Virus record (IMG/VR): IMGVR_UViG_3300033145_000529
Coordinates: 62,001 to 126,000 of that record
Direction: 5' to 3' (one strand)
Length of the DNA stretch: 64,000 nt
DNA from: a virus
Below, one piece after another: positions 57,791-64,000 of the stretch (position 1 is the first letter of the stretch; each line of letters starts with the position of its first letter). Under the pieces are notes generated by a model. That model saw only the letters and a list, made by a program, of their open reading frames with translations, ran no database searches and was not told the origin of the DNA. Both the position numbers and the translations under genes were made by a program.

Positions 57791-58057
57791 ATGGAATTAA
57801 AAGTTTGCGAAACTAAAAAACGTTCTCTAGTAAAGGCAATATCGTTTAGGATTATTGAAGTTGCTATTGATACGCTTATACTTTCTTTCTTTATTCCCGT
57901 ACCAATAGCCTTTGTATTGGCAATGGCTGTTGAGGGAATTTGTTTCGCTTTACATTTTGCGTTTGAGAGAGTCTGGAATAAAATAGATTATGGGAGACAC
58001 ATATACAAACGCAAAAATAAGCAAACTAAATGGATGTTATATAAGCAGACTGAGTGA
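57791..58057 (+). CDS. DUF2061 membrane protein
   Basis: 88 residues. ETKKRSLVKAISFRIIEV...FERVWNKIDYGRHIYK is the DUF2061 signature, with two membrane helices. ATG ten bases after tRNA-Ser. Function unknown. Confidence 0.85.
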   Translation: MELKVCETKKRSLVKAISFRIIEVAIDTLILSFFIPVPIAFVLAMAVEGICFALHFAFERVWNKIDYGRHIYKRKNKQTKWMLYKQTE

Positions 58058-58064
58058 ACGGCTT

Positions 58065-58310
58065 ATGGGTCTGCTTATGATATTAGAAATAGAATTATCG
58101 TGGGGCAAGAGATTGGCATTTAATACATGGGGCGTAGAGACTGCTAGTTTTATTTGTGAAGGTGAAAGAAAGTGTAGTGATTGTGAGTTTCGTTTTGCTT
58201 GCTATACCACCAACACCGTAATTAAGATTAAACGTGAGTTCACCGATTATCATAGTGCGATAAAATATAGAAACAACCTTAAAAAAAGGTTTAAGTGCCG
58301 AGTAGTCTAG
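58065..58310 (+). CDS. RFxCYT-family protein (C-terminal half module)
   Basis: 81 residues from ATG 58065 (an in-frame ATG at 57990 would overlap DUF2061). CSDCEFRFACYTTNTVIKIKREF, then a helix. Stop TAG inside tRNA-Gln. See the family finding. Confidence 0.7.
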   Translation: MGLLMILEIELSWGKRLAFNTWGVETASFICEGERKCSDCEFRFACYTTNTVIKIKREFTDYHSAIKYRNNLKKRFKCRVV

Positions 58311-58373
58311 ATTGGTTTGGACGTCAGCCTTTGAAGCTGGAGTTTGGTGGTTCGAATCCACCCTCGGCAACCA
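58296..58373 (+). tRNA. tRNA-Gln (TTG)
   Basis: Acceptor TGCCGAG/CTCGGCA, anticodon stem TCAGC/GCTGG with loop CTTTGAA, T loop TTCGAAT, encoded CCA. Last tRNA of the array; carries the upstream gene's stop. Confidence 0.92.
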
Positions 58374-58404
58374 ATGGGTTGACTGCTGTATCAAGGGGGT
58401 TGCT

Positions 58405-58944
58405 ATTAAATTAGAGTTAGGTGATATCCTTATATGCGTCAATGATAGGACTGATGCATGGTCAAGATTAAACAGAGTCATAGCAGGAAAATATGACCAT
58501 GTTCTTATGTACATTGGAAAATTCCATGACATCCCTATGGTTTACGAGAGTGATGGTCGAGGGGTGGTAATTCAAAACTTAACACACCAAACAGGTAAAC
58601 AAGTTTTGGTTATGCGTTCCACTCTTGGGCAGGAAGCTAAACGTAGAGTTATAGCCAAAGCGATTGAAATAGCCAGTAGAGATGGTGCTTATTACGATTA
58701 TTTTGCGGTTGTTTATTCTTGTATTCCGAGAATACTTAAAGAGAAATTCCCATTCTTACCAATACCTTCCCACTATGTTCGTGATAAGATGATGATTTGC
58801 TCCGAAGCGATTGCAGAAGCTTTTTGGGAAAACAAGATTCCAGTTCTTCCACAAGGTATCGTTCCATTACCCGAAGATTTTAAGACTAGCAAGATTCTAC
58901 ATCAAGTTCTGCAAGGGAGTTTATTAAAAGATGTTTTGCCGTAA
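58405..58944 (+). CDS. NlpC/P60-type permuted papain-like protein, probable AUU start
   Basis: From ATT 58405 the protein reads (M)KLELGDILICVND, the usual start of YiiX/NlpC-like enzymes, with DHVLMYIG (catalytic His), VYESDGRGVVIQN and a CSEAIAEAF block (Cys). No ATG/GTG/TTG exists between the tRNA and this point. AAGGGGG ends six bases before the ATT. Such enzymes cut peptidoglycan or acyl/amide bonds in other substrates. An ATG right after the CCA gives only MG-stop. Confidence 0.65.
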   Translation: MKLELGDILICVNDRTDAWSRLNRVIAGKYDHVLMYIGKFHDIPMVYESDGRGVVIQNLTHQTGKQVLVMRSTLGQEAKRRVIAKAIEIASRDGAYYDYFAVVYSCIPRILKEKFPFLPIPSHYVRDKMMICSEAIAEAFWENKIPVLPQGIVPLPEDFKTSKILHQVLQGSLLKDVLP

Positions 58945-58974
58945 TGGTTTGGTGGTTTAAATGACGAGGCTAAA

Positions 58975-59154
58975 ATGGCAACTTACTGTAAGAGAAAGTG
59001 TCCCGCTTGTAAAAAAGATATGCGAATGGTAACTGAGGTTGATGGAACAATACTATACAAGTGTTATGATTTTGATTGTGGTACGCTAATCCTTTTTGAT
59101 AAGGAAGCTGGAACAGAGCTACAAAGGTGGAATAGAAACGGGAAAGAATATTAG
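58975..59154 (+). CDS. Small zinc-ribbon protein (59 residues)
   Basis: CKRKCPACKKDM...YKCYDFDCGTLIL is a four-to-six Cys ribbon followed by a charged end. Last rightward gene before the terminator. Not recognised. Confidence 0.55.
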   Translation: MATYCKRKCPACKKDMRMVTEVDGTILYKCYDFDCGTLILFDKEAGTELQRWNRNGKEY

Positions 59155-59213
59155 GGTAGGGTATATCTACGAACTTGGTAAGTCAGGTAATCATCCTCTC
59201 TCCCAAGGGCATA

Positions 59214-59249
59214 AAGAAGGCTCAAGGATTAACCTGAGCCTTCTTTTTT
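59214..59249. terminator. Bidirectional rho-independent terminator
   Basis: Stem AAGAAGGCTCA (59214-59224) with TGAGCCTTCTT (59235-59245), then a run of T. On the other strand an A/T-rich tract also follows. It stands where rightward and leftward genes converge. Confidence 0.92.
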
Positions 59250-59324
59250 GCCTACTAATCTCTAAAAACAAATCCGAAAAATTCTATGTCGTCAATAGTC
59301 ATCTCTCTCTATCATCTGCCATTC

Positions 59325-59678
59325 TTAAAAAACATTCTCCTCTATTACGCAATATTTAGGAAGTTTAGTTTTTCTATTCTTTAAACTAAGTACCTCGTTT
59401 ATCTCCTTATAAATTTTATCAACTTGTGACATTCTTCGGGGTTTGTAGTTTTCCTCACAAGCGGCAGAATCTTTGTGTACAAGCATCCCTGTAACCTCAC
59501 AAAAACCTACAGGACGTTGAATTGTTCTGTATCCCTGTGCTTTCATGTCAAATTTGGCGTTCTGACACTTACCACAAGTGTTCTGAATTTTCCAATTTAC
59601 TTTCACCCGTTTTGGTCTCTCGTTATTTGCTAGGGTAAAACATATAAAACGATACTCACACTCTTCACACCTAGGCAT
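59325..59678 (-). CDS. RFxCYT-family protein (N-terminal module)
   Basis: 117 residues. It starts almost at once with CEECEYRFICFTLANNE and a basic strand KRVKVNW, then a zinc set CGKCQNAKFD...FCEVTG and a helical end. Same module as in the rightward genes, on the opposite strand. The 75 bases to the terminator hold nothing else. Confidence 0.7.
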   Translation of the reverse strand: MPRCEECEYRFICFTLANNERPKRVKVNWKIQNTCGKCQNAKFDMKAQGYRTIQRPVGFCEVTGMLVHKDSAACEENYKPRRMSQVDKIYKEINEVLSLKNRKTKLPKYCVIEENVF

Positions 59679-59823
59679 TAACTATCCTCAGCTTTTTATT
59701 TTCACGTTTACCCCTTTTCCTTAAGACCTCCACTTCCTCTGGTGATACTACTGGTTGTTCTGGTATTTGTGGTTTTGGTGGACTACCTAGAGGTTGAATT
59801 CTTTTACTTGGTGGTTGTGGCAT
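59671..59823 (-). CDS. Small Pro-rich protein (50 residues)
   Basis: MPQPPSKRIQPLGSPPKPQ...then a basic helix (LRKRGKRENKKL). Overlaps both neighbours by a few bases, which supports translation. Not recognised. Confidence 0.5.
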   Translation of the reverse strand: MPQPPSKRIQPLGSPPKPQIPEQPVVSPEEVEVLRKRGKRENKKLRIVNA

Positions 59824-60010
59824 CTTCTTCCTCTTTTCCAAATTCTGCTCTGATGAATTCTTGTTCTTTCTTCATTAGGATATGAACTTCATCAAAACTC
59901 TTAGCACTTCGGAGAGCATTTCTTAGGTCTAGCAATCTATCTAAATAGAGGTTAATATAACCTTTGATAAATTGCTCCTTAAATTGCTCCAATTCCTTTT
60001 CTTCGCTCAT
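59804..60010 (-). CDS. Small helical protein
   Basis: 68 residues, charged helices (SEEKELEQFKEQF, LDRLLDLRNALRS). Overlaps the Pro-rich gene. Not recognised. Confidence 0.55.
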   Translation of the reverse strand: MSEEKELEQFKEQFIKGYINLYLDRLLDLRNALRSAKSFDEVHILMKKEQEFIRAEFGKEEEDATTTK

Positions 60011-60035
60011 TCATACTCCTTTGCACAGTTACCTT

Positions 60036-60269
60036 TTAACTAGGATTATAGCATCTACGCTTCATGTTTACCCATGTGGTCATAAGAGGTTTTCTGAGAT
60101 GGTAAGCAATTTTCTTATTTGCCAAATACTCTTTGTGTTGCTCCCTATAACACTGACACCACAAACTTACTTTGTCTTTATTAAGAGCATTCCATATCTT
60201 GCTATAACAAGATTTACACAATCCATTTGCGTGGTGTTCTCTTTGCTTATTGCATTTTGTACATGTCAT
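60036..60269 (-). CDS. Truncated HNH-type endonuclease
   Basis: 77 residues from ATG 60269. Zinc ribbon CTKCNKQREHHANGLCKSC leads to a linker and 'TTWVNMKRRCYNPS', the opening of an HNH/AP2-type homing domain, where a stop cuts it off. The catalytic part is missing. Overlaps the CCA-enzyme end. Confidence 0.5.
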   Translation of the reverse strand: MTCTKCNKQREHHANGLCKSCYSKIWNALNKDKVSLWCQCYREQHKEYLANKKIAYHLRKPLMTTWVNMKRRCYNPS

Positions 60270-61644
60270 TAATTTCATTTTTATGCTTAATATACTCTCT
60301 AGCTTTGGCAAACGCTGATTCTCTATCATCTTTATTTAATTTTCCATCTATAACCAAGCTAGTTAAATAATTCTTTATATCACCAATAGCTTTACTAGGT
60401 TTAAGGTTAAACGCTTCCATAATCTCCACACCACTAATAGGTGATGTTAAAGTTTCTGGTTGTTCCTTCATACACTTATTTACTAATCTTGTTAAGATAG
60501 TTATAAACTTGTAACGTGGGTTCTTTGAAGAACGAATATCACACCTCACTAAATCTAATAGCAGATAAATATTATCCTCCCCGACCTTCCTCACCAACCG
60601 CATGATGATTCGCTTCCTAATTCTACCATTTCGAATTTCCCTTTGCAAAACAATAGGAGTCATATGATACTTTATCAAGTGGCATACGCTGTTTACGATT
60701 TCGTTATTGTAACGTAATCTACGTAGAATCTTTCTAGTCTTTCTAGCACCCACATTGTGGTGTCCATAGAAGTGAACACCGTCATCATCTTCTATCTTTG
60801 TCTCTGGTTTTCCAATATCGTGGAAGATACAAGCAAGACGGAAGATTAGATTTCTATTGCCAGCATCTACTTTACTACCTTTGTGTAGAACTAACAATGA
60901 ATGTTCGTAAGCATCTTTCGTGTGATTTTTTCCCTGTGGTATATACCTTAGATCCATAAACTCAGGTGCTACATAATACATCAATCCAGTCTGACATAGT
61001 TTTCTGACACCAAAAGAAGCTCTATATGAAAGAATAATTTTGGTAAACTCGTCACGTATTCTTTCCTTAGAGATAATTTCCAGTCGTTCTGGATGCTCAA
61101 TTCTTATACCTAGAGAGAATCCAAATTGGCAAGCAAACCTAATGGCTCTTAACATTCTTAGCGGGTCGGATGAAAATCTCTCGTTGAAATCTCCCACGCA
61201 TCTAATAACTTTATTTTTAATATCTTCTTGCCCATTAAACGGGTCTATAATGGTGTCTACACCATGGTTAATAGACCTTATCAAATCAATAGCCATAGCA
61301 TTAATATTAAAGTCCCGCCGACTCAAATCATCATATATGTTATCACTAAATGTCACTGTTGGATTACGAGAATCAGAAGTGTATTTTTCCCCTCTGTATG
61401 TAGTTACCTCAATGGTTATGCTTGCTGTATTGAGACCAATTGTTCCAAAAGCTTCTCCAATAGAATAAATGCTACCAAACTCATCCAATAGTTCTTTTAT
61501 CTTATCTGGATGAATATTAGTTGCCATATCAATATCGTGTGATTCTCTATTAAGAATAATATCACGAACAGTACCACCCACTAGATACAACTCGGCATTA
61601 TTTTTAGCAAACTTGGTTGCTATTCTTTTTACAATATCTTCCAC
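60247..61644 (-). CDS. cca: CCA tRNA nucleotidyltransferase
   Basis: 465 residues. LVGGTVRDIIL (about 21), HDIDMAT with catalytic Asp pair, the RRDFNINAMA block, DPLRMLRAIRFA, and an HD domain (FHDIGKPE about 273, HHNVG). It adds or repairs the 3' CCA of tRNAs. At least nine of the 30 phage tRNA genes do not fully encode CCA, so they would need this enzyme (host or phage). Confidence 0.95.
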   Translation of the reverse strand: MEDIVKRIATKFAKNNAELYLVGGTVRDIILNRESHDIDMATNIHPDKIKELLDEFGSIYSIGEAFGTIGLNTASITIEVTTYRGEKYTSDSRNPTVTFSDNIYDDLSRRDFNINAMAIDLIRSINHGVDTIIDPFNGQEDIKNKVIRCVGDFNERFSSDPLRMLRAIRFACQFGFSLGIRIEHPERLEIISKERIRDEFTKIILSYRASFGVRKLCQTGLMYYVAPEFMDLRYIPQGKNHTKDAYEHSLLVLHKGSKVDAGNRNLIFRLACIFHDIGKPETKIEDDDGVHFYGHHNVGARKTRKILRRLRYNNEIVNSVCHLIKYHMTPIVLQREIRNGRIRKRIIMRLVRKVGEDNIYLLLDLVRCDIRSSKNPRYKFITILTRLVNKCMKEQPETLTSPISGVEIMEAFNLKPSKAIGDIKNYLTSLVIDGKLNKDDRESAFAKAREYIKHKNEINDMYKMQ

Positions 61645-61852
61645 AATTAACCTCTAATATTAGCGTTTTCTTTCATAGACAACCAGCAACAAAATTCTGG
61701 TGCATAAATTTTTTGTCCTATTATTTGTTTTTTTATCTTTGTCTAAATTGAATCCTCATTAAATTTAACCTCATCCCATCCTTCTAAAATAGACATATCC
61801 TGTAGGAAACTAGCAAAACAATACCATTTTTTACAGACAGTGATTCCATCTG

Positions 61853-62008
61853 TCAGTCATTATCTTCTCCTTTGGTTTCTAGCTCATCAATAGCCCACCA
61901 TAGGCGATTTGCCTGATACCATATTTCCTCTTCGCCACACACTCCTCTTATTTCTCTACACAAATCAGTAATCAATTTCAACAATTCAACTTTCTCTTCA
62001 TCAGTCAT
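61853..62008 (-). CDS. Small acidic protein (51 residues)
   Basis: MTDEEKVELLKLITDLCREI...WYQANRLWWAIDEL, then an acidic end. The 360-base stretch 61645-62004 holds this gene and nothing else I can support. Not recognised. Confidence 0.5.
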   Translation of the reverse strand: MTDEEKVELLKLITDLCREIRGVCGEEEIWYQANRLWWAIDELETKGEDND

Positions 62009-62295
62009 TTCTTTACCTTCCGCCTTGCTTCTAACATTTGGTCAATAGTATCTTGCATTGCTTTCGGTAAAGTAACCCACCAATTCTCTGTTAAATCACC
62101 GTTCTCTCTAACATCCCAAAGAAATAAGGCACAATCATCATGAGCAATACTCATTACTGGTAAGCCACAAATATCCTTTATAGTCATGGTGGAATACTCT
62201 CGACTATCTAAGGAAGCAAAACGTTCACCATCATACTTTTGCAATTGCTTACTAGAGAATTGCCACGGTGGGTCGGCATATATTATGTTGTATTT
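62005..62295 (-). pseudogene. Truncated MT-A70-type adenine methyltransferase
   Basis: Open frame reading KYNIIYADPPWQFSSKQ, then YSTMTIKDICGLPV and DDCALFLW, the start of MT-A70 methylases (DPPW catalytic motif). No ATG/GTG/TTG before DPPW, and the usual SAM-binding second half is replaced by an unrelated helical end. Inactive remnant. Confidence 0.55.
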
Positions 62296-62299
62296 TTAT

Positions 62300-62404
62300 T
62301 CATTTCATATCCCTCAAAATGGCATCACCACCCACTTCCCATAACTCAAAACCAGCTTTGTTGAATTTTTTAGCTATTTTCTTGATTAATTCTCTTTCAC
62401 CCAT
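62300..62404 (-). pseudogene. Nucleotidyltransferase-like N-terminal fragment
   Basis: 34 codons: MGERELIKKIAKKFNKAGFE, LWEVGGDAILRDM. It resembles the N-terminal VGG..RD helix-strand of the CCA enzyme 1.5 kb away, as if a piece of a second copy. Confidence 0.35.
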
Positions 62405-62492
62405 ACCGTTTATCTCTAAATCCAAGCTTCCATCCTTCTTTTTTAAATGCAGTAAGTTGCTCAGGATAGATTCTTTTATTTCTCTTTAACAT
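62397..62492 (-). pseudogene. Homing-endonuclease C-terminal fragment
   Basis: 31 codons: MLKRNKRIYPEQLTAFKKEG then WKLGF. This is the closing 'GW..G' motif of phage homing endonucleases with the body missing. Confidence 0.35.
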
Positions 62493-62512
62493 ATTATGTA
62501 TATGTATAATAA

Positions 62513-62815
62513 TTATTCATATTTAGGGCAGTCTCCACATTTACACTGATCCCAAAGTAGAGAACTCATAAGTCCTAGTTCTGCGGAGGACTTGGGGGGA
62601 TTAAAGTTTTCTCTCTTACCATCATACACTATCCAAGGAATGCTTGGTTCTTTATTTAAGTCCCAGTCACCCTTTTCTAAGTAGGCACAGTACCCGTTCT
62701 CGTGCTTGTGGTGACGCTTGTCTGTTTTCCAATAAGGACACACTCTTACATCACCAGTGTCAAATACTGTGTAGCAATACATTCCCTTCGGTATTACGCT
62801 TTTATCTTTTTCCAT
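62513..62815 (-). CDS. Cys-rich phage protein (IPKGMYCYT type)
   Basis: 100 residues from ATG 62815 (or GTG 62824). IPKGMYCYTVFDTG...CPYW...GYCAYLEKGD...LWDQCKCGDCPKY has seven Cys in a layout seen in other phage small proteins. Probably metal-binding. Confidence 0.6.
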   Translation of the reverse strand: MEKDKSVIPKGMYCYTVFDTGDVRVCPYWKTDKRHHKHENGYCAYLEKGDWDLNKEPSIPWIVYDGKRENFNPPKSSAELGLMSSLLWDQCKCGDCPKYE

Positions 62816-63171
62816 TGTTCCCACAATTCACATTCTTTTTCTTCTGCCTCATCCCTGATTTTCATAATTCTCTTTCTGATTTCTTTCCCTTTCTCCCAAC
62901 AAGGTTTACAGATATACTCAGGGTAATCAGAATGGAAATAGGGTTCTAGCAAGTTGCATTCAATATCTACATGTTCCGAACATTCCCAACAAACATCTTC
63001 CTTGCAAATTTTACATTGTTTAATTCCAGTGCATCTCCACTGGTCTTCTTTGCCACAAAAATCACAAGTGACGATGGCTATGGAAGTTGTTTCTATCTTT
63101 GATTCAACTCTTTTCATTCTCCGTACTTTCGAAAGCTCTTCAATTATTGGAGTTAAGCCCAATTTTGGCAC
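62794..63171 (-). CDS. Multi-zinc-motif protein
   Basis: 125 residues. CDFCGKEDQWRC...CKICKEDVCWEC...CNLL...YICKPCWEKG forms two interleaved zinc sites, like a FYVE/RING-type treble clef, and then a charged helix. Overlaps its neighbour. Function unknown. Confidence 0.6.
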   Translation of the reverse strand: MPKLGLTPIIEELSKVRRMKRVESKIETTSIAIVTCDFCGKEDQWRCTGIKQCKICKEDVCWECSEHVDIECNLLEPYFHSDYPEYICKPCWEKGKEIRKRIMKIRDEAEEKECELWEQWKKIKA

Positions 63172-63173
63172 AT

Positions 63174-63422
63174 TTACTTCTCAAATTTTGTCTTTCTCTC
63201 TCGTTTAACTTTTATTTCAGTATAGCATCGGAAGCGAAGTTTACAGTGCTCACATTTTTCCCTATCTTTCATAGCGGCAGTTCGTTCTCTACACTCTTGG
63301 ATAAAATCAATGAGTGATAAGTCCTCAGCGTTCATTTGCGGATTACTAGGTAGCCTCCTCCAAGCTGTTGATACTGGTATAGCTTGTCGTAGTGCTTTAA
63401 TCATATCCTCATTTTCGCACAT
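63174..63422 (-). CDS. RFxCYT-family protein (C-terminal module)
   Basis: 82 residues. A helical start, then CEHCKLRFRCYTEIKVKRERKTK at the end. Same shape as the copies in the tRNA array. Confidence 0.7.
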   Translation of the reverse strand: MCENEDMIKALRQAIPVSTAWRRLPSNPQMNAEDLSLIDFIQECRERTAAMKDREKCEHCKLRFRCYTEIKVKRERKTKFEK

Positions 63423-63528
63423 TGTTGTACTCTCTCAAGGGCAAGTCGGTGATGCTATAGGTCGTCATCTGAAAAAATAGAGCGTGGTTTAGTCCAGCAC
63501 CAACTATTACCACATCATAGTGATTCAT
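63409..63528 (-). pseudogene. UDP-galactopyranose-mutase-like N-terminal fragment
   Basis: 39 codons starting MNHYDVVIVGAGLNHALFF, the FAD-binding start of Glf-type mutases, then unrelated residues. Overlaps the next gene. Remnant. Confidence 0.45.
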
Positions 63529-63534
63529 TCAAAA

Positions 63535-63939
63535 TTACCTTCTTGTCGTATAACACTTAAATCGTGCATCACACTTCTCACAGTGTTCTGTAGGGAACTT
63601 TCCATAGCTCCAACAAACCTTAAATGGATTACCACACGTTGAGCAGGTGGGATACTTTCTAACTTCACCCATGTTGTATATAGAAACATCACAAGTAGGA
63701 CAATACCATACTATCTTCTTCTGCTCACCAATGTTTCCTTTTATACCAATGAAGTCAAGCCCAAAAGGAGTATTGTTCCACCACAATCCGCAACCCGCAC
63801 ACTTCACATTAACGATTAGTCCACCGCTTAGACGACCCTCGTAGAACTTTTTACTACCGCAGTTCAGACAAGCTAGTTCCTCTGCTGGCATCTTTTCCGT
63901 GTCAATTATTCTACGTTTTCTTTTTAAGAAGTCAAACAT
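63535..63939 (-). CDS. RFxCYT-family protein (C-terminal module, long form)
   Basis: 134 residues. Ribbon CLNCGSKKFYEGRLSGGLIV and KCAGCGLWWN (common in phages), a second ribbon CPTCDVS...CSTCGNPFKVC, and the module CEKCDARFKCYTTRR at the end. Confidence 0.75.
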   Translation of the reverse strand: MFDFLKRKRRIIDTEKMPAEELACLNCGSKKFYEGRLSGGLIVNVKCAGCGLWWNNTPFGLDFIGIKGNIGEQKKIVWYCPTCDVSIYNMGEVRKYPTCSTCGNPFKVCWSYGKFPTEHCEKCDARFKCYTTRR

Positions 63940-64000
63940 TTATCGCTTCGTCATCAAATTTCTTTGTCATTGCTTTGCACATCTGATAAGTTAAATTCGT
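63932..64000 (-). CDS. C-terminal end of a leftward gene (partial)
   Basis: Open to the window edge. The last 22 codons read TNLTYQMCKAMTKKFDDEAI then NV and stop. It overlaps the next ATG by eight bases. Not assignable. Confidence 0.45.
   Translation of the reverse strand, partial: TNLTYQMCKAMTKKFDDEAINV

Noticed and set aside
59240-59324. 15-codon minus-strand ORF (MTIDDIEFFGFVFRD) between the family gene and terminator
   Set aside because: Too short and without independent support.
59096-59359. Plus-strand open frame crossing the terminator
   Set aside because: It runs through the rho-independent terminator and overlaps both the zinc-ribbon gene and the minus-strand family gene; no ribosome site.
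1-64000. CRISPR array
   Set aside because: No regularly spaced direct repeats were found; repeated short motifs are tRNA parts, promoters or ribosome sites.
1-64000. Insertion sequence or transposase
   Set aside because: No transposase motif or terminal inverted repeats with target duplications were seen; mobile genes here are homing endonucleases.
1-64000. Genome-wide stop-codon reassignment
   Set aside because: TAA, TAG and TGA all end intact core genes (polymerase, helicase, ThyX, RecA). The in-frame TAA at 51329 is best seen as a nonsense mutation.

Overview
The window is an internal part of a large tailed-phage genome (Caudoviricetes). It is A+T-rich by eye, with strong Shine-Dalgarno sites (often AAAGGAGAGG) and near-consensus TTGACA/TATAAT promoters, so the host is a bacterium with ordinary sigma-70/A transcription; nothing here names the host. 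No terminase, portal, capsid or lysis gene is visible.

Layout. 0-18 kb (+): the end of a glycosyltransferase, neck/tail-completion genes, major tail protein, tail-assembly chaperones joined by a textbook -1 frameshift signal, tape measure, baseplate hub and five large receptor-binding/fibre proteins with PKD, Asp-box, LamG and phage-fibre domains. 18-31 kb (+): replication, recombination and nucleotide genes (gp32-like SSB, Toprim primase, DnaB helicase, Holliday-type nuclease, ThyX, RNase H, dATP/dGTP diphosphohydrolase, family-A DNA polymerase, dCMP deaminase, RecA, Cas4/AddB-like nuclease). 31-44 kb (+): an accessory region with metallophosphoesterases, HNH and LAGLIDADG endonucleases, two DruA-like (DUF4338) proteins, a Mom-like protein, a DNA methyltransferase, a macro domain, a stand-alone translation initiation factor IF3 C-terminal domain and a ribosomal protein bS21. 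44.7-58.4 kb (+): 29 tRNA genes (a 30th, Gly, is at 34.3 kb) covering every amino acid except Tyr, interleaved with small genes and several strongly folded non-coding stretches. About 59.2 kb: a terminator where transcription converges. 59.3-64 kb (-): zinc-ribbon genes, a CCA-adding enzyme and fragments of decayed genes.

The accessory half reads as a translation-takeover region: tRNAs, the CCA-adding enzyme that would finish them, an IF3 domain and bS21 that act at the 30S platform beside the anti-Shine-Dalgarno, a possible SPOUT RNA methylase and a cREC protein. Several genes begin on the A of a tRNA CCA end and several end on a stop codon inside the next tRNA, as in the tRNA punctuation of mitochondrial genomes. 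Running through the accessory regions is an apparently undescribed family of at least eleven small proteins sharing CxxCxxRFxC(Y/F/W)T. Many homing-endonuclease-type genes are decayed while every core gene is open, which argues for real decay rather than sequencing error.
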